The position numbers were made by a program, and so were the translations under genes. A DNA stretch of 64,000 bases from Phycisphaerales bacterium. Lineage in GTDB: Bacteria > Planctomycetota > Phycisphaerae > Tepidisphaerales > Tepidisphaeraceae. Below the pieces are notes generated by a model. The model saw only the letters and a program-made list of their open reading frames with translations. It was not told where the DNA came from and ran no database searches. The DNA lies in the NCBI GenBank assembly GCA_020853095.1, contig JADYZN010000040.1, positions 124,001-188,000 on the forward strand, written 5' to 3'. Positions within the stretch are counted from its first letter, which is position 1; each line of letters begins with the position of its first letter. This document shows positions 1 to 9,177 of the stretch, in pieces.

Positions 1-837
1 CAATTCGCGGGTGAACGCCCGGCCGGGCTTGGCATCGGAGAGGTATTTTTGCATGGCCTTGAGCATCACCTCCGGGTCCATGTCGGCCGCCACCGAGAAG
101 ACCATGTTGTTGGGGATGTAGGCCATTTTGTAATAGTCATACACATCGTCGCGGCTGAGGCCCTGGATCACCTCCTGATATCCGATGACCGGAACCCGCG
201 CGGGGCTGACCAGGTAGCGGTTGGTGGCGCTCATGTAGGCGAATTGGCGCATCGGTTCGCCTTTGCCTTTTTCCAGCTCGCGCTGAACCACCTGATATTC
301 GCGGTGATATTCATCGGGCGTGATCAACGCCCCCAGCATCCAGCCGGTCAACAGATCGGCGGCCTGTTCAAGGTGGTCGGGGGTGGTGTTGATGAAATAG
401 GCGGTGTGTTCCGCGGTGGTGTAGGCGTTGGAATCGTTGCCGATGGCCTGCAGCAGATTGCGGTTTTCGGACTCGGTTCGGCGTTGGCTGCTGCCGCCGG
501 CGACCAGGTGTTCCAAAAGGTGGCTCAGGCCGCCGCCAAGCCATTTGCCTTCGTAGACGCCGCCGGTGTAGACGTAGCCGCGCACCGCGCAGACGGGAGA
601 GGAGACCCGCTTGGTGATGACCACCGCGCCGTTGTAAAGAATGGAGACGATCTCATCCTTCTGGTTGACCAGCCGATAACGTTCGGCCGCATAATCCCTG
701 GCCGGCGCGGATTCAACCGCCGACGGGGTGGAGGAGGCCGGTTGTGCCGGTTCAGTGGTCGGCGGCTGCGCCTTGCTCATGCAGCCGAAAACCGACAACA
801 CGCCCGCGGCCGCCACGACAACCCATCGTCTGGTCAT
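1..837 (-). CDS. M16 (pitrilysin-type) zinc peptidase, lipoprotein, C-terminus cut by window edge
   Basis: The minus-strand frame from the ATG at 837 runs off the left edge, giving the first 279 residues. The N-terminus is a lipoprotein signal (MTRRWVVVAAAGVLSVFGC) with the lipid-anchored Cys at residue 19, followed by a Pro/Thr/Ser-rich linker. Residues 106-110 read HLLEH, the inverted HxxEH zinc motif of M16 peptidases, in the usual context after a GG-LSH stretch. It is therefore probably a membrane-anchored peptidase facing the periplasm. The response regulator gene ends 53 bases upstream on the same strand, so the two may be co-transcribed. Family assignment is firm; the substrate is unknown. 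Confidence 0.85.
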   Translation of the reverse strand, partial: MTRRWVVVAAAGVLSVFGCMSKAQPPTTEPAQPASSTPSAVESAPARDYAAERYRLVNQKDEIVSILYNGAVVITKRVSSPVCAVRGYVYTGGVYEGKWLGGGLSHLLEHLVAGGSSQRRTESENRNLLQAIGNDSNAYTTAEHTAYFINTTPDHLEQAADLLTGWMLGALITPDEYHREYQVVQRELEKGKGEPMRQFAYMSATNRYLVSPARVPVIGYQEVIQGLSRDDVYDYYKMAYIPNNMVFSVAADMDPEVMLKAMQKYLSDAKPGRAFTREL

Positions 838-890
838 ATTGATGCTCCATCATTCAAAAGAAAAGAGACTGCCTCGGAAACGAATCGGAT

Positions 891-1382
891 TTATCCGATG
901 GTTTCCTCATCCTGTTCGATTTCGTTCAGATAGGTCAGCGCCCGCTCCAGTTCGCCCTTGAGATGCCGGACGCGCAGCAGGCTCTTGACGCGCGTCAACA
1001 GTTCAAATTTGTTCACCGGCTTGGAAACAAAATCATCCGTGCCGCAATCGGTGGCTTCTTCGATGTCGCCCAGTTCGTTGAGCGCCGTCACCATCAGGAT
1101 TTGAATGTCGCGAGTCTTTGGATCGCCCTTGAGCTTGCGGCAGACCTGAAAGCCGCTCATCCGCGGCATCATGATGTCCAGCAGGATCAGGTCCGGCTGA
1201 TGCTGCTCCACTTTTTCCAGCGCCTCCACCCCGTCGGCCGCCGTCACCAGCCGCACCGGCAGCGATTCCAGAAACGCCTGCAGCAGCTCGACGTTCTGTT
1301 GATTGTCATCCACGATCAAGACCGTGGATTGCGGCAAAAAGGCCTCGTTGTTGACGCTCGCCGGCGGGTTTTGTTCGCTCAT
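891..1382 (-). CDS. Single-domain response regulator (receiver domain)
   Basis: This is a 163-residue protein made almost entirely of one receiver domain. The acidic pair is D25-D26, the phospho-acceptor is D69 (LLDIMMP), the switch Thr is T99 (MVTA) and the conserved Lys is K121 (SKP). No output domain follows; the last 40 residues look helical. A longer in-frame start exists upstream, but the ATG at 1382 has a good GAAGGG Shine-Dalgarno and removes an unlikely leader. It probably relays a signal from a histidine kinase outside the window to a protein partner. A promoter with near-consensus boxes lies at 1447-1475. Confidence 0.85.
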   Translation of the reverse strand: MSEQNPPASVNNEAFLPQSTVLIVDDNQQNVELLQAFLESLPVRLVTAADGVEALEKVEQHQPDLILLDIMMPRMSGFQVCRKLKGDPKTRDIQILMVTALNELGDIEEATDCGTDDFVSKPVNKFELLTRVKSLLRVRHLKGELERALTYLNEIEQDEETIG

Positions 1383-1446
1383 AATCCCTTCATGTTCAAC
1401 CAGGCATCCCACGCATCCCACCGCGATGGCGCCCACATTCAAATCG

Positions 1447-1475
1447 ACTATACGACTGGCCCCAAACCCTGTAAA
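1447..1475 (-). promoter_or_regulatory. Sigma-70-type promoter for the response regulator gene
   Basis: Read on the minus strand, TTTACA (1470-1475) and TATAGT (1447-1452) are separated by exactly 17 bases; each matches the consensus at five of six positions. The predicted start of transcription near 1440 leaves a leader of about 58 bases before the ATG at 1382. Confidence 0.5.
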
Positions 1476-1555
1476 GCGGCCCCATTGATCCAAAGGTTCC
1501 TGTGACGGGTTGCCATCAACCTGTGCAACTCATCGCCGTGGCGATTGGCCGGCCT

Positions 1556-1990
1556 TCACCGGATCGTTTGAATTTCGACCAGTTCCACCCAATTGCCGGC
1601 CGGATCCAGCAGCAGCAGGCTTTCGCGGCCGGCCACCAGACCGCGCTGGCGGGTGTATTCCATTTTCGCTTCGATCAATTTCAATTCCGTCCGGGCCAGC
1701 GACCGCACCTCGATCGTCACCGGCTTCATGTCCACCTCCGCCCTCTCCTGTTCGATCCATTCAAAACAGAGATTGAAATTGTCCGAGCGATAAACCGGCC
1801 CGCACATGGTTTGTTCCGACTCAAACTCCAGCAGGTCCAGATAAAACTGATCGAGCGCCGGCCCATCTTTCGGCCGGCCGGCCATTTTCACGTCCGAAAC
1901 CGCCACCAACCGAACCGGCAATGGCTCATCGAGCCGGGGCCGTCGATCCACCTCTGGCTGAAAATCACCGCGACTGGGTTCCAGTTCCAC
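1556..1990 (-). CDS. VOC (glyoxalase/bleomycin-resistance-like) superfamily protein
   Basis: This 144-residue protein ends in LLLLDPAGNWVELVEIQ, the typical last strand of a vicinal-oxygen-chelate module (DPxGNxxEL), and has a YLDLLEFE segment near residue 50, as in the first half of such domains. The start is a GTG at 1990 with a GGGAGG Shine-Dalgarno about nine bases upstream. It lies 22 bases after the polA stop on the same strand and is probably in the polA transcript. Metal ligands cannot be assigned by eye and the substrate is unknown. Confidence 0.65.
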   Translation of the reverse strand: MELEPSRGDFQPEVDRRPRLDEPLPVRLVAVSDVKMAGRPKDGPALDQFYLDLLEFESEQTMCGPVYRSDNFNLCFEWIEQERAEVDMKPVTIEVRSLARTELKLIEAKMEYTRQRGLVAGRESLLLLDPAGNWVELVEIQTIR

Positions 1991-2012
1991 CGTTCGTGCC
2001 CTCCCGGCAAAT

Positions 2013-4796
2013 TTATTTCACTTCCTGCCAGTTCTTCCCCCAGCCCGATTCTACCTTCAACGGCACGATCAGACCAAGCTGTTTGCCCGCATCCACCATC
2101 TCCTGGCGGACCATCGACGCCTCTTGTTCGACCGCGTCGGCCGGGGTTTCAAATACCAGCTCATCGTGAACCTGCAACAGCATCTTGCTGGGCCGATTTT
2201 CACGCCTGATGCGGTGATACACGTTGAGCATGGCGATTTTGATCAAATCCGCCGCCGATCCCTGCACGACGCTGTTGATGGCCATCCGTTCGCCGGCGTT
2301 GCGCAACGCCACCACGCCGCTGGAAATTTCCGAAATCGGACGGCGACGGCCAAGGATCGTCTCAACGTACCCCTGCGCCTGCGCTTCCATGACGCATTTT
2401 TCGAGAAATCGGTGAATGCTGGGAAATCGCTTGTGATACGCCGCGATCAGTTCCTCGGCCGCCTTGACGCTCAGGCCGTCGATGCGTTTGGCCAACCCAT
2501 AGGCGCTGACGCCATAGATGATGCCGAAATTGATGATCTTGGCCTGTGCCCGCTGTTCGCGGTTGACCTGTTCCAACGGCACGCCGAACACTTCGGCCGC
2601 CACGGCACGGTGAATGTCCTCATCGCGTTCAAATGCCTTCAGCAGCGCCGGTTCACGGGTGAAATGCGCCAGCATGCGCAATTCGACCTGGCTGTAATCC
2701 GCCGTCAGCAGCACATCATGTTCGCGGTCCCGCGGCACAAACGCCGAACGAATCCGCCGGCCTTCATCGGTGCGGATGGGGATGTTCTGCAAATTCGGAT
2801 CGCTGCTGCTCAACCGGCCGGTGGCGGCGCCGGTCTGGTTGAAACTGGTGTGAATCCGGCCGGTTTTGGGATTCACGTACCCGGCCAGGTTGTCCAGATA
2901 AGTGTTTTTCAATTTCACCAGGCTGCGATATTCGAGAATCAGTCTTGGGCATGGATGCTCACCGGCCAGCTTTTCCAGAACCTCCACGTCCGTGCTGGCG
3001 CCGGTCTTGGTGCGTTTGACGATCTTGAGCTTCAACCGGTTGAACAATACCTCCGCCAGTTGCTTGGGCGAATCGGGATTGAACTCGCATCCGGCCGCCG
3101 ACATGATCTGCGCCCGCAACAATTCGATGCGCTCTCCCAGCACCTTGCTTTGATCCTTCAACACCTGTGGATCAATCGCGATGCCGTTTTGTTCCATCTC
3201 CGCCAGGACGTCGATCAGCGGCGTTTCCAACTCATCGTTCAGTTTTTGAACCGCCGGCCATTGTTCCAGCCTGGCCCGCAACAAATCGGCCAGCCGCAGC
3301 GCGATGTCCGCATCCTCCGAGGCATATTGCGCCACCCGCTCCAGCTCAACACGGTCCATCGTGATCTGCTGCTTTCCTTTGCCGATCAATTCGGCCGTCG
3401 CCACCTTGCGGAAATTCAACAACTCCAGCGCCAACCGGTCGATCCCGTATTGCATCCGGCCCGGCTCGATCAGGAACATCGCCACCATGCTGTCCATCTC
3501 GATGCCTTTTAATTCCACCCCCGCCTGAAGCATCACCAACAGATCGTATTTGATGTTGTGGCCGACTTTTTTGATCGTTTGATCTTCCAGGATCGGTTTG
3601 ACATCTCGCAGGATTCGATCGCAATCCAGATGCTCGCTGCCAGCCGGACCGCGCACGGGAATGTAAAACCCCTGACCGGCCTTCCAACTGAAACTCATGC
3701 CGATCAGGTTTGAATTCATCGCCCCCAGGTCATCGGTTTCGGTGTCGAACGCGAACCGCTTCTGACGGCGCAACTGCGACAGGAAATCCACGAAGGCTTT
3801 CTCGGTCTGGATCAACCGATAGTCGCATCCGGCCGCCGTGAGGACCTCATCCGATCCATCCTGCCGCCTTGCCGTGCCCGCATCGCCAAACAGGTTCTCA
3901 TTGAACCACGCCGCCTTGGATGATCCTTCCGCATTGTCCCGCTCCTCAAGCCGACCCAGCAGGCTGGTAAACCCCAGTTCCTGAAAATGCGGCCGCAGCG
4001 CTGCGGCGTTGAATCCGCGAAAGATGCAGCTTTCCGGATCAAACTCAAACTCGACATCATCCTTCAGCGTCACCAGCGGCCGGGCGATCGCCAGATTGTC
4101 ACGATGCTTTTCAAAACTCTCCCGCATTTTTGGCGTCAATTCGCGCAGATTCTCCAGCACAGCCTCCGCCCGGCCGTATTTTTTGATGAGTTTGACGGCC
4201 GTCTTTTCGCCGATTCCCGGTATCCCCGGCACGTTGTCGGTGGTGTCCCCCATCAACGTCTGCACCTCCACCGCCTCGGCCGGGGTGTAACCGTGCTTCT
4301 GTTCGATGCCAGCCGCGTCGATCACCTCATCCCCCTGCACGTCGTACATGAACGTGCCGGGGTTGAGAATCTGCCGCAGGTCCTTGTCCTTGGAGACGAT
4401 GTACACGTCCCAATCCCCGTCGCGCAGCCGCCTGGCCATGGTCGCGATCAGATCATCGGCCTCATAACCGGGAGCCACGAAGATCGGCACCCCGGCATCT
4501 TTAACGATCCGCAATATGCGTTGTTCCTGCGGCCCAAAATCATCCGGCCGTTCTTTACGGTTGGCTTTGTACTGCGGAAAAATTTCCTTGCGAAAGACCG
4601 TCTCATCGCCGCTGTCGATCACCATCGCCAGATAATCCGGCTTTCGCTGCCGCACCAGGTTCAACAGCATCTGCGTGAAGACGAAGGTGGCCTTGGTCGG
4701 CTCGCCGGTGGAACTGGTCAAATCGCGGAACGGCGCGAAATAGGAACGGTAGATGTGGGCATGTCCGTCAATGATGTAAAACGATTTTTTCGCCAT
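2013..4796 (-). CDS. polA: DNA polymerase I
   Basis: This is a full-length 927-residue Pol I. Residues 1-290 form the 5' nuclease (MAKKSFYIIDGHAHIYRSYF; EADDLIA near 112; GDTTDNVPGIPGIG near 183-196). Residues 325-520 form the 3'-5' exonuclease, with catalytic D351 and E353 (FAFDTETD), an NIKYD exo II motif and a YASED exo III motif, so proofreading should be active. Family A polymerase motifs follow: motif A LTADYSQVELRML, motif B with KIINFGIIYG, and motif C LLQVHDELVFE. It serves Okazaki fragment processing and repair synthesis. A VOC gene follows after 22 bases. Only a weak Shine-Dalgarno is visible. Confidence 0.97.
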   Translation of the reverse strand: MAKKSFYIIDGHAHIYRSYFAPFRDLTSSTGEPTKATFVFTQMLLNLVRQRKPDYLAMVIDSGDETVFRKEIFPQYKANRKERPDDFGPQEQRILRIVKDAGVPIFVAPGYEADDLIATMARRLRDGDWDVYIVSKDKDLRQILNPGTFMYDVQGDEVIDAAGIEQKHGYTPAEAVEVQTLMGDTTDNVPGIPGIGEKTAVKLIKKYGRAEAVLENLRELTPKMRESFEKHRDNLAIARPLVTLKDDVEFEFDPESCIFRGFNAAALRPHFQELGFTSLLGRLEERDNAEGSSKAAWFNENLFGDAGTARRQDGSDEVLTAAGCDYRLIQTEKAFVDFLSQLRRQKRFAFDTETDDLGAMNSNLIGMSFSWKAGQGFYIPVRGPAGSEHLDCDRILRDVKPILEDQTIKKVGHNIKYDLLVMLQAGVELKGIEMDSMVAMFLIEPGRMQYGIDRLALELLNFRKVATAELIGKGKQQITMDRVELERVAQYASEDADIALRLADLLRARLEQWPAVQKLNDELETPLIDVLAEMEQNGIAIDPQVLKDQSKVLGERIELLRAQIMSAAGCEFNPDSPKQLAEVLFNRLKLKIVKRTKTGASTDVEVLEKLAGEHPCPRLILEYRSLVKLKNTYLDNLAGYVNPKTGRIHTSFNQTGAATGRLSSSDPNLQNIPIRTDEGRRIRSAFVPRDREHDVLLTADYSQVELRMLAHFTREPALLKAFERDEDIHRAVAAEVFGVPLEQVNREQRAQAKIINFGIIYGVSAYGLAKRIDGLSVKAAEELIAAYHKRFPSIHRFLEKCVMEAQAQGYVETILGRRRPISEISSGVVALRNAGERMAINSVVQGSAADLIKIAMLNVYHRIRRENRPSKMLLQVHDELVFETPADAVEQEASMVRQEMVDAGKQLGLIVPLKVESGWGKNWQEVK

Positions 4797-4824
4797 CGGT
4801 TTTCGTCAAAACATTCCCTCCCTC

Positions 4825-4830
4825 ATTATA
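4825..4830 (-). promoter_or_regulatory. -10 element upstream of polA
   Basis: A perfect TATAAT on the minus strand lies about 28 bases before the polA ATG. The -35 region (TGCCAT at 17-base spacing) is poor. Predicted leader about 22 bases. Confidence 0.35.
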
Positions 4831-4884
4831 GGAGCCAATGGCCGAAGATGGCATGGCGGACGTGAAAATAATTGACAAGGATGC

Positions 4885-6117
4885 TCAGCGCTCAAACGTC
4901 GGCGCGACGGCGGCGACGTAGCGCATGATCCGTTCATCCCGCTCCGTCCACGCCCTATCGCGCCGGGCGAAAACGCGGCGGGTGACTTCGATCGCCTTGT
5001 CCAGCGTATAGGACTGATCCCCCTCCTCGGTCAGAAAGCTGTAGCTGGGAATGTATCGCGGTAGATGATCGCCACGACCGACCATGCTGCAAAATCCAAC
5101 GTAACTGCCCGACTTGAAGACCGATTGCACCGCCGTCTTGACGTGATCGCCGATCAACGCACCCAGAAAATGCCGGCCGGATGCCACCTCCTGCCCCTCG
5201 ATGCGGGTGTGCACTTCTCCATAGGTGTTTTTCATGTTGCTGGTGGTGGTCCCCGCGCCAAGATTCACCCATTTGCCGACGTAGCTGTCGCCGACGTAAC
5301 CGTAATGCACCTTGTTGGTGTATCCCAGCAGGATCGAATTGGAGATTTCGCCCCCGACTTTTGACATCATGCCGATGCTCGTGCCGGCCTTGATGAACGT
5401 CTGCGGCATGATCTGGCAATATCGTCCGATGAAACAAGGGCCATGCACGACTGCGTTGGCGCCGATCGAAGCGTGATCCCCCACGAAGATCGGCCCCCGC
5501 GTGGCATCCAGCACGCATCCGGGTTGAAGCGACACCCCTTCCTCCAACCACACATCAGACTCATTGACCAGATAAAACGGACCGGCCGGCCGGGGATGGG
5601 GCACATCCCGCAGGCGGCTCCAGTCGGCCACCAGCGACACTTCATTCCAGCCGATCAGGTCGCACAGTGAATTGGCCAAACGGGTCTGCGGCATCGTTCG
5701 CGGCAAATTCGAAAGGTCCTGCCATCGCTGCGACCGCTCCAGCACATCCGACGGCGACAATCCCGGGCTTTGCACGTACGCGCTGCGCACCAATTCCAGG
5801 TCGTCCAGATCAACGCACGGCTGATGAGGATACTCAAACTTTGTCAGGTGGACCGTCCTGCCATTGACCAGCAGCGCCGGCTGGTCATCCAGCGGCTGGT
5901 TGACGGTCGTCGGCACAGGCATCTTCGGCACCAGCCGATCCTTGCAATGGTCAACCATCTCCGGGCGAACCCACAACGACAATCTCGTCGGCTCAAGAGA
6001 CCGCAACTGCTTGTCCAGGAGCGTGGACATCCCCGTCGCCAGCGTGAAGACCGGCCGGCTCAGCGCCAACGGCGCGAATCGATTCCAGCGACTCCCCTCA
6101 AAGATCACGATGTGCAT
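4885..6117 (-). CDS. GlmU-family sugar nucleotidyltransferase / left-handed beta-helix acyltransferase (alternative GlmU type)
   Basis: This 410-residue protein starts MHIVIFEGSRWNRFAPLAL, not the LAAGxGxRM loop of classical GlmU. Such starts are known from the alternative GlmU-like family of Bacteroidetes and Planctomycetes. From about residue 190 to 350 it has hexapeptide repeats of a left-handed beta-helix (IFVGDHASIGANAVVHG; GDSYVGKWVNLGAGTTTSN), as in the glucosamine-1-phosphate acetyltransferase half. I infer a role in UDP-N-acetylglucosamine or related nucleotide-sugar synthesis, in line with a GlmM-like mutase at 13.7 kb. The ATG has no Shine-Dalgarno, but a TATGAT box lies eight bases upstream. 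Confidence 0.8.
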   Translation of the reverse strand: MHIVIFEGSRWNRFAPLALSRPVFTLATGMSTLLDKQLRSLEPTRLSLWVRPEMVDHCKDRLVPKMPVPTTVNQPLDDQPALLVNGRTVHLTKFEYPHQPCVDLDDLELVRSAYVQSPGLSPSDVLERSQRWQDLSNLPRTMPQTRLANSLCDLIGWNEVSLVADWSRLRDVPHPRPAGPFYLVNESDVWLEEGVSLQPGCVLDATRGPIFVGDHASIGANAVVHGPCFIGRYCQIMPQTFIKAGTSIGMMSKVGGEISNSILLGYTNKVHYGYVGDSYVGKWVNLGAGTTTSNMKNTYGEVHTRIEGQEVASGRHFLGALIGDHVKTAVQSVFKSGSYVGFCSMVGRGDHLPRYIPSYSFLTEEGDQSYTLDKAIEVTRRVFARRDRAWTERDERIMRYVAAVAPTFER

Positions 6118-6125
6118 AAGGTTCC

Positions 6126-6131
6126 ATCATA
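6126..6131 (-). promoter_or_regulatory. -10 element eight bases before the GlmU-like start (leaderless candidate)
   Basis: TATGAT on the minus strand, with eight bases between it and the ATG at 6117. No convincing -35 box and no Shine-Dalgarno. The spacing fits transcription starting at or next to the start codon. Confidence 0.35.
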
Positions 6132-6212
6132 AATCCGCCGCCCAATCTCCACCATGCCCAACATTTGTCCATCGGAAATATCCGTCTGTGACTTGGGCCT
6201 GCGAACCCTCCC

Positions 6213-7049
6213 TTATGCATCTTTTTCAAACTCCTCCGCCGGTTCCGATAAAGCGGCCTCCGCCAACCCTGTCACCTTGATCCCCCTGATCGCAAGAAAC
6301 ATCGGAATTTCCTTGCGGGCGACGTTCTCGGCATGCGCCCGCGGCCCGGAGGTGCTGGTCTTGTGGCTCGCCCATTCCTCCATCGCATCCACCAGCAGCC
6401 CGGCCTGACGCATCGCCTTGACGTAACTTTCAATCGGCCGATGAAACGTCCAGGTATACTGCCCGGGCGCCTTTCCCGGATGGGTCACGATCGGGCTTTT
6501 TCGGGGAATCAGATATCGATCCACCCGCCGGTATTGCATCTTGTTCGCCTCATCCCACCCCCAGCTTGTTTCCTTGGGAGATCGAAAACAAGGGTGCATC
6601 ATGATGACCACCCACCTGCCCATCGGCTTCAATACCCGTGCCACGGCCGAGAAGACCCCCCCGATGGGATGAATGTTCTGAATCGCCAGCACGCACGCGG
6701 CCGCATCAAATGCGCCGACGGGCACGCCCGACAATTCCCGCGCATCGCCAAGCTGGTATCGAATCGACGCAGGCCCGCGCTGTCTGGCCGCTTCGATCAG
6801 GTCGGCCGCCGCATCCACCCCCATCGTCTGGACGCCGCTTTTTTGCAGCAATCGGCACAACACCCCCTGCCCGCACGCCACGTCGATGACGCTCTGCCCC
6901 GCTTGGGGATTCAGCAACCGCAGCACCCCCGGCAACACCACCTTGCGGTGATATTCCGAACCCTCCTCCCCCACCAACTGATCGTACCATCCGGCCACCT
7001 GATCCCAGTCCGTGGCCAATCCGGCCGTTCCCGGCTTTTGTTTCGACAT
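6213..7049 (-). CDS. Class I SAM-dependent methyltransferase
   Basis: This 278-residue protein has motif I VIDVACGQGVLCRLL near residues 74-88, followed by an acidic end of strand 2 (GVDAAADLIEAA), the usual SAM-binding layout of the UbiE/COQ5-like Methyltransf_11/25 group. A later segment FDAAACVLAIQNIHP is motif IV-like. The C-terminus ends in an acidic Glu-rich tail. The substrate cannot be inferred; neighbours are a GlmU-like gene and a CLC gene on the same strand with gaps of 95 and 66 bases. No Shine-Dalgarno is seen before the ATG; a weak TACCAT box ends six bases upstream. Confidence 0.85.
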   Translation of the reverse strand: MSKQKPGTAGLATDWDQVAGWYDQLVGEEGSEYHRKVVLPGVLRLLNPQAGQSVIDVACGQGVLCRLLQKSGVQTMGVDAAADLIEAARQRGPASIRYQLGDARELSGVPVGAFDAAACVLAIQNIHPIGGVFSAVARVLKPMGRWVVIMMHPCFRSPKETSWGWDEANKMQYRRVDRYLIPRKSPIVTHPGKAPGQYTWTFHRPIESYVKAMRQAGLLVDAMEEWASHKTSTSGPRAHAENVARKEIPMFLAIRGIKVTGLAEAALSEPAEEFEKDA

Positions 7050-7115
7050 GGCAAAATGGTAAAGGGACCGACGAACCGTGGCCAGAGGACAATACAGAAA
7101 GCCTGCCTCCCAACC

Positions 7116-8954
7116 TCAGCTTTCGGCCAGCTCCTTTTGATATCGCCTCATCAGCCCCGCGCGGGAGATCAGGCCGATCACCTTTCCATCGTTGCCCGCG
7201 ATCTCCACCGGCAATCGGGCCACATCGTGCCGGGCGAAGACATCCAGCACCGTCTCCAGCGCATCGGTGTTGCGGACCATCGGCACATCCGCCCGCATCA
7301 GCTCCCCCACCGTCAGGAGCGGGATCGCCTCGCGGTCGATCAATGCCGACTTGATCTCATCAGCGGTCAACATCCCCGCATACATTCCCCGCCGATCGAC
7401 GACGACAAAATCGTTGGTTTCCGAACCGGCGACCAAATCCCATATTTTCGCGAACGGATCGTCCATCCGCACCACCGTGGCGGGTTCCAGCATCACCTGC
7501 TCCACCATCATCCGCCGCAGCAACATCACATCCGCCACCGCCCCCAGCCGAACGCCCCGTTTTCGTAGGATCATGGTGTAGATCGAGTCGGCATACAAAA
7601 ACCGCGCCCCGCTGGTGGCGATGATGCACGCCAGCATCGCCGGCACGACAATCTGATAATCCCTGGTCACCTCGAACGTGATCAGCATCGCGGCCAACGG
7701 CGCATGCACCACCGCCGCCAGCACCGCCCCCATCCCCACCAGCGCATAGGCGTGAGGCTCTCCCCCGAATCCACCTCCGGTCAACAACAGCCCCACCATG
7801 CCGCCGCTGACCGCCCCCAGGAACAACGAGGGGGCAATGATCCCGCCCGCCCCGCCCGAACCCAGCGTCAAACACGTCCCCACCACCTTCATCACGCACA
7901 ACACCCCCAGCACCAGCAACAAAAATCCCCAGTGAAACTGCTGATAAAATTCCGGACCCAGCATCGGCCTGACCGCCCCATATCCATCCCCGAAAAACGC
8001 CGGCATCGAATACTGCGACCAGGGAATGAACTTCTGCTTGCCCAGCCCCCACCCCAGCGCCACGATATACGCCACCCCGATCCCGCCCAGCAACGCCCCA
8101 CCAATCGCCGGTTTGACGGCCATCGGCACGCGCATCTTCTCAAATCGCGCCTCCACCCAGTGCATCAACCTCGTGACGCACACCCCGACGAATGCGCACA
8201 ACACCCCCAGCAACGCGAAACTCCAAACCTGGGAAAAATGAAACGAGATCGGGATGTCCATCCGGGGCAGCGTGAAGATCGCCGCGTAAGGTTCATTGAA
8301 AACCTGCTGAAAGATCGACTGCGTGGCAAAGTTGGCGATCACCGACGCCACCACCACCGGCGCAAACGTCCGGATGGAAAAATCCCGCAGGATGACTTCC
8401 AGCGTGAACAGCACCCCGCCGATGGGCGCGTTGAAAATCGCCGAAATCCCCGCCGCCGAGCCGCATCCGATCAACACCGGCCCGTGCTGCCTGGCCACTC
8501 GAAACAGCCTCCCCACGCCCGAAGCGATCCCCGCCCCGATCTGAACGATCGGCCCTTCCGCCCCGGCCGACCCGCCGGATCCGATGGTGATCGCCGCTGT
8601 CACGATGCGCTCCAGAGCCACCTTGGGGTCAATCTGGCCGCCGGTCCGGCTGACCGATTCCATCACGTCGATAATTCCCCGCCCCTCGCGGATGCGAATG
8701 ATGTACCGGGTGAGAACCCCCACCGCCAACCCGCCCCCCGCCGGTATCACCACCAGCAGAAAGATCCACTTCCCATACAACGCCCCCGGACTGATGCGCT
8801 CATACAACATCTTGCGGATCAGCTCGATCAGCTCATGAAACCCCACTGCGGCGGCCGCCGTCAACACCCCGATCACGAACGCCAGCAACAGCAGCACCGT
8901 CTCCGGCCGAACCCTCACCCGCATCCCCATGCCACCCGATCGGACCGATTTCAT
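7116..8954 (-). CDS. CLC-family chloride channel/transporter with C-terminal CBS pair
   Basis: With the ATG at 8954 the protein has 612 residues. The membrane part carries the CLC signatures GSGGSAGAEGP (gating Glu E133) and a GGAGGIIAPSLFLG selectivity segment. At the position of the proton glutamate of transporters the residue is V187 (LFTLEVILR; E186 aligns with E202 of ClC-ec1), as in several channel-type CLCs. The last ~130 residues form two CBS domains (VEQVMLEPATVV; VGELMRADVPMV), probably an adenine-nucleotide sensor. The frame stays open for 64 more codons upstream, but these look non-coding. There is no Shine-Dalgarno; a TATTCT box ends eight bases before this ATG. Confidence 0.88.
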   Translation of the reverse strand: MKSVRSGGMGMRVRVRPETVLLLLAFVIGVLTAAAAVGFHELIELIRKMLYERISPGALYGKWIFLLVVIPAGGGLAVGVLTRYIIRIREGRGIIDVMESVSRTGGQIDPKVALERIVTAAITIGSGGSAGAEGPIVQIGAGIASGVGRLFRVARQHGPVLIGCGSAAGISAIFNAPIGGVLFTLEVILRDFSIRTFAPVVVASVIANFATQSIFQQVFNEPYAAIFTLPRMDIPISFHFSQVWSFALLGVLCAFVGVCVTRLMHWVEARFEKMRVPMAVKPAIGGALLGGIGVAYIVALGWGLGKQKFIPWSQYSMPAFFGDGYGAVRPMLGPEFYQQFHWGFLLLVLGVLCVMKVVGTCLTLGSGGAGGIIAPSLFLGAVSGGMVGLLLTGGGFGGEPHAYALVGMGAVLAAVVHAPLAAMLITFEVTRDYQIVVPAMLACIIATSGARFLYADSIYTMILRKRGVRLGAVADVMLLRRMMVEQVMLEPATVVRMDDPFAKIWDLVAGSETNDFVVVDRRGMYAGMLTADEIKSALIDREAIPLLTVGELMRADVPMVRNTDALETVLDVFARHDVARLPVEIAGNDGKVIGLISRAGLMRRYQKELAES

Positions 8955-8962
8955 GGCAAGGC

Positions 8963-8968
8963 AGAATA
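8963..8968 (-). promoter_or_regulatory. -10 element eight bases before the CLC start (leaderless candidate)
   Basis: TATTCT on the minus strand with eight bases to the ATG at 8954; no Shine-Dalgarno and a weak -35 region. It supports choosing 8954 as the start. Confidence 0.3.
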
Positions 8969-9177
8969 GCGACTGAAAATGAAGGGAGATAGTGGCCAAG
9001 GAAAAGATGCTGCCACGGGTCTGGACAACCCGGGTTTTGTTGCGGAACGGCTCCAACCGCACGCCCGATCGGTCCGAGGCTTGAATAATCCCCGTCAATC
9101 CTCTATTTTTTTGGCCTTCCGGCGGGTTTGTTAGGCCTGCCATCATTGATTTTCATACACACTAAAGAGGTCGATTC

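Noticed and set aside
49-933. 294-codon plus-strand frame at the left edge
   Set aside because: It is antisense to the M16 lipoprotein gene, which has a signal peptide and HLLEH motif; the plus-strand product is His/Val-rich without any family trait.
7704-8969. 421-codon plus-strand frame inside the CLC gene
   Set aside because: His/Pro/Arg-rich antisense product; the minus strand has clear CLC and CBS motifs.
8955-9146. N-terminal extension of the CLC protein by 64 codons
   Set aside because: The extra residues look like translated non-coding sequence and a -10 box sits just before the ATG at 8954.
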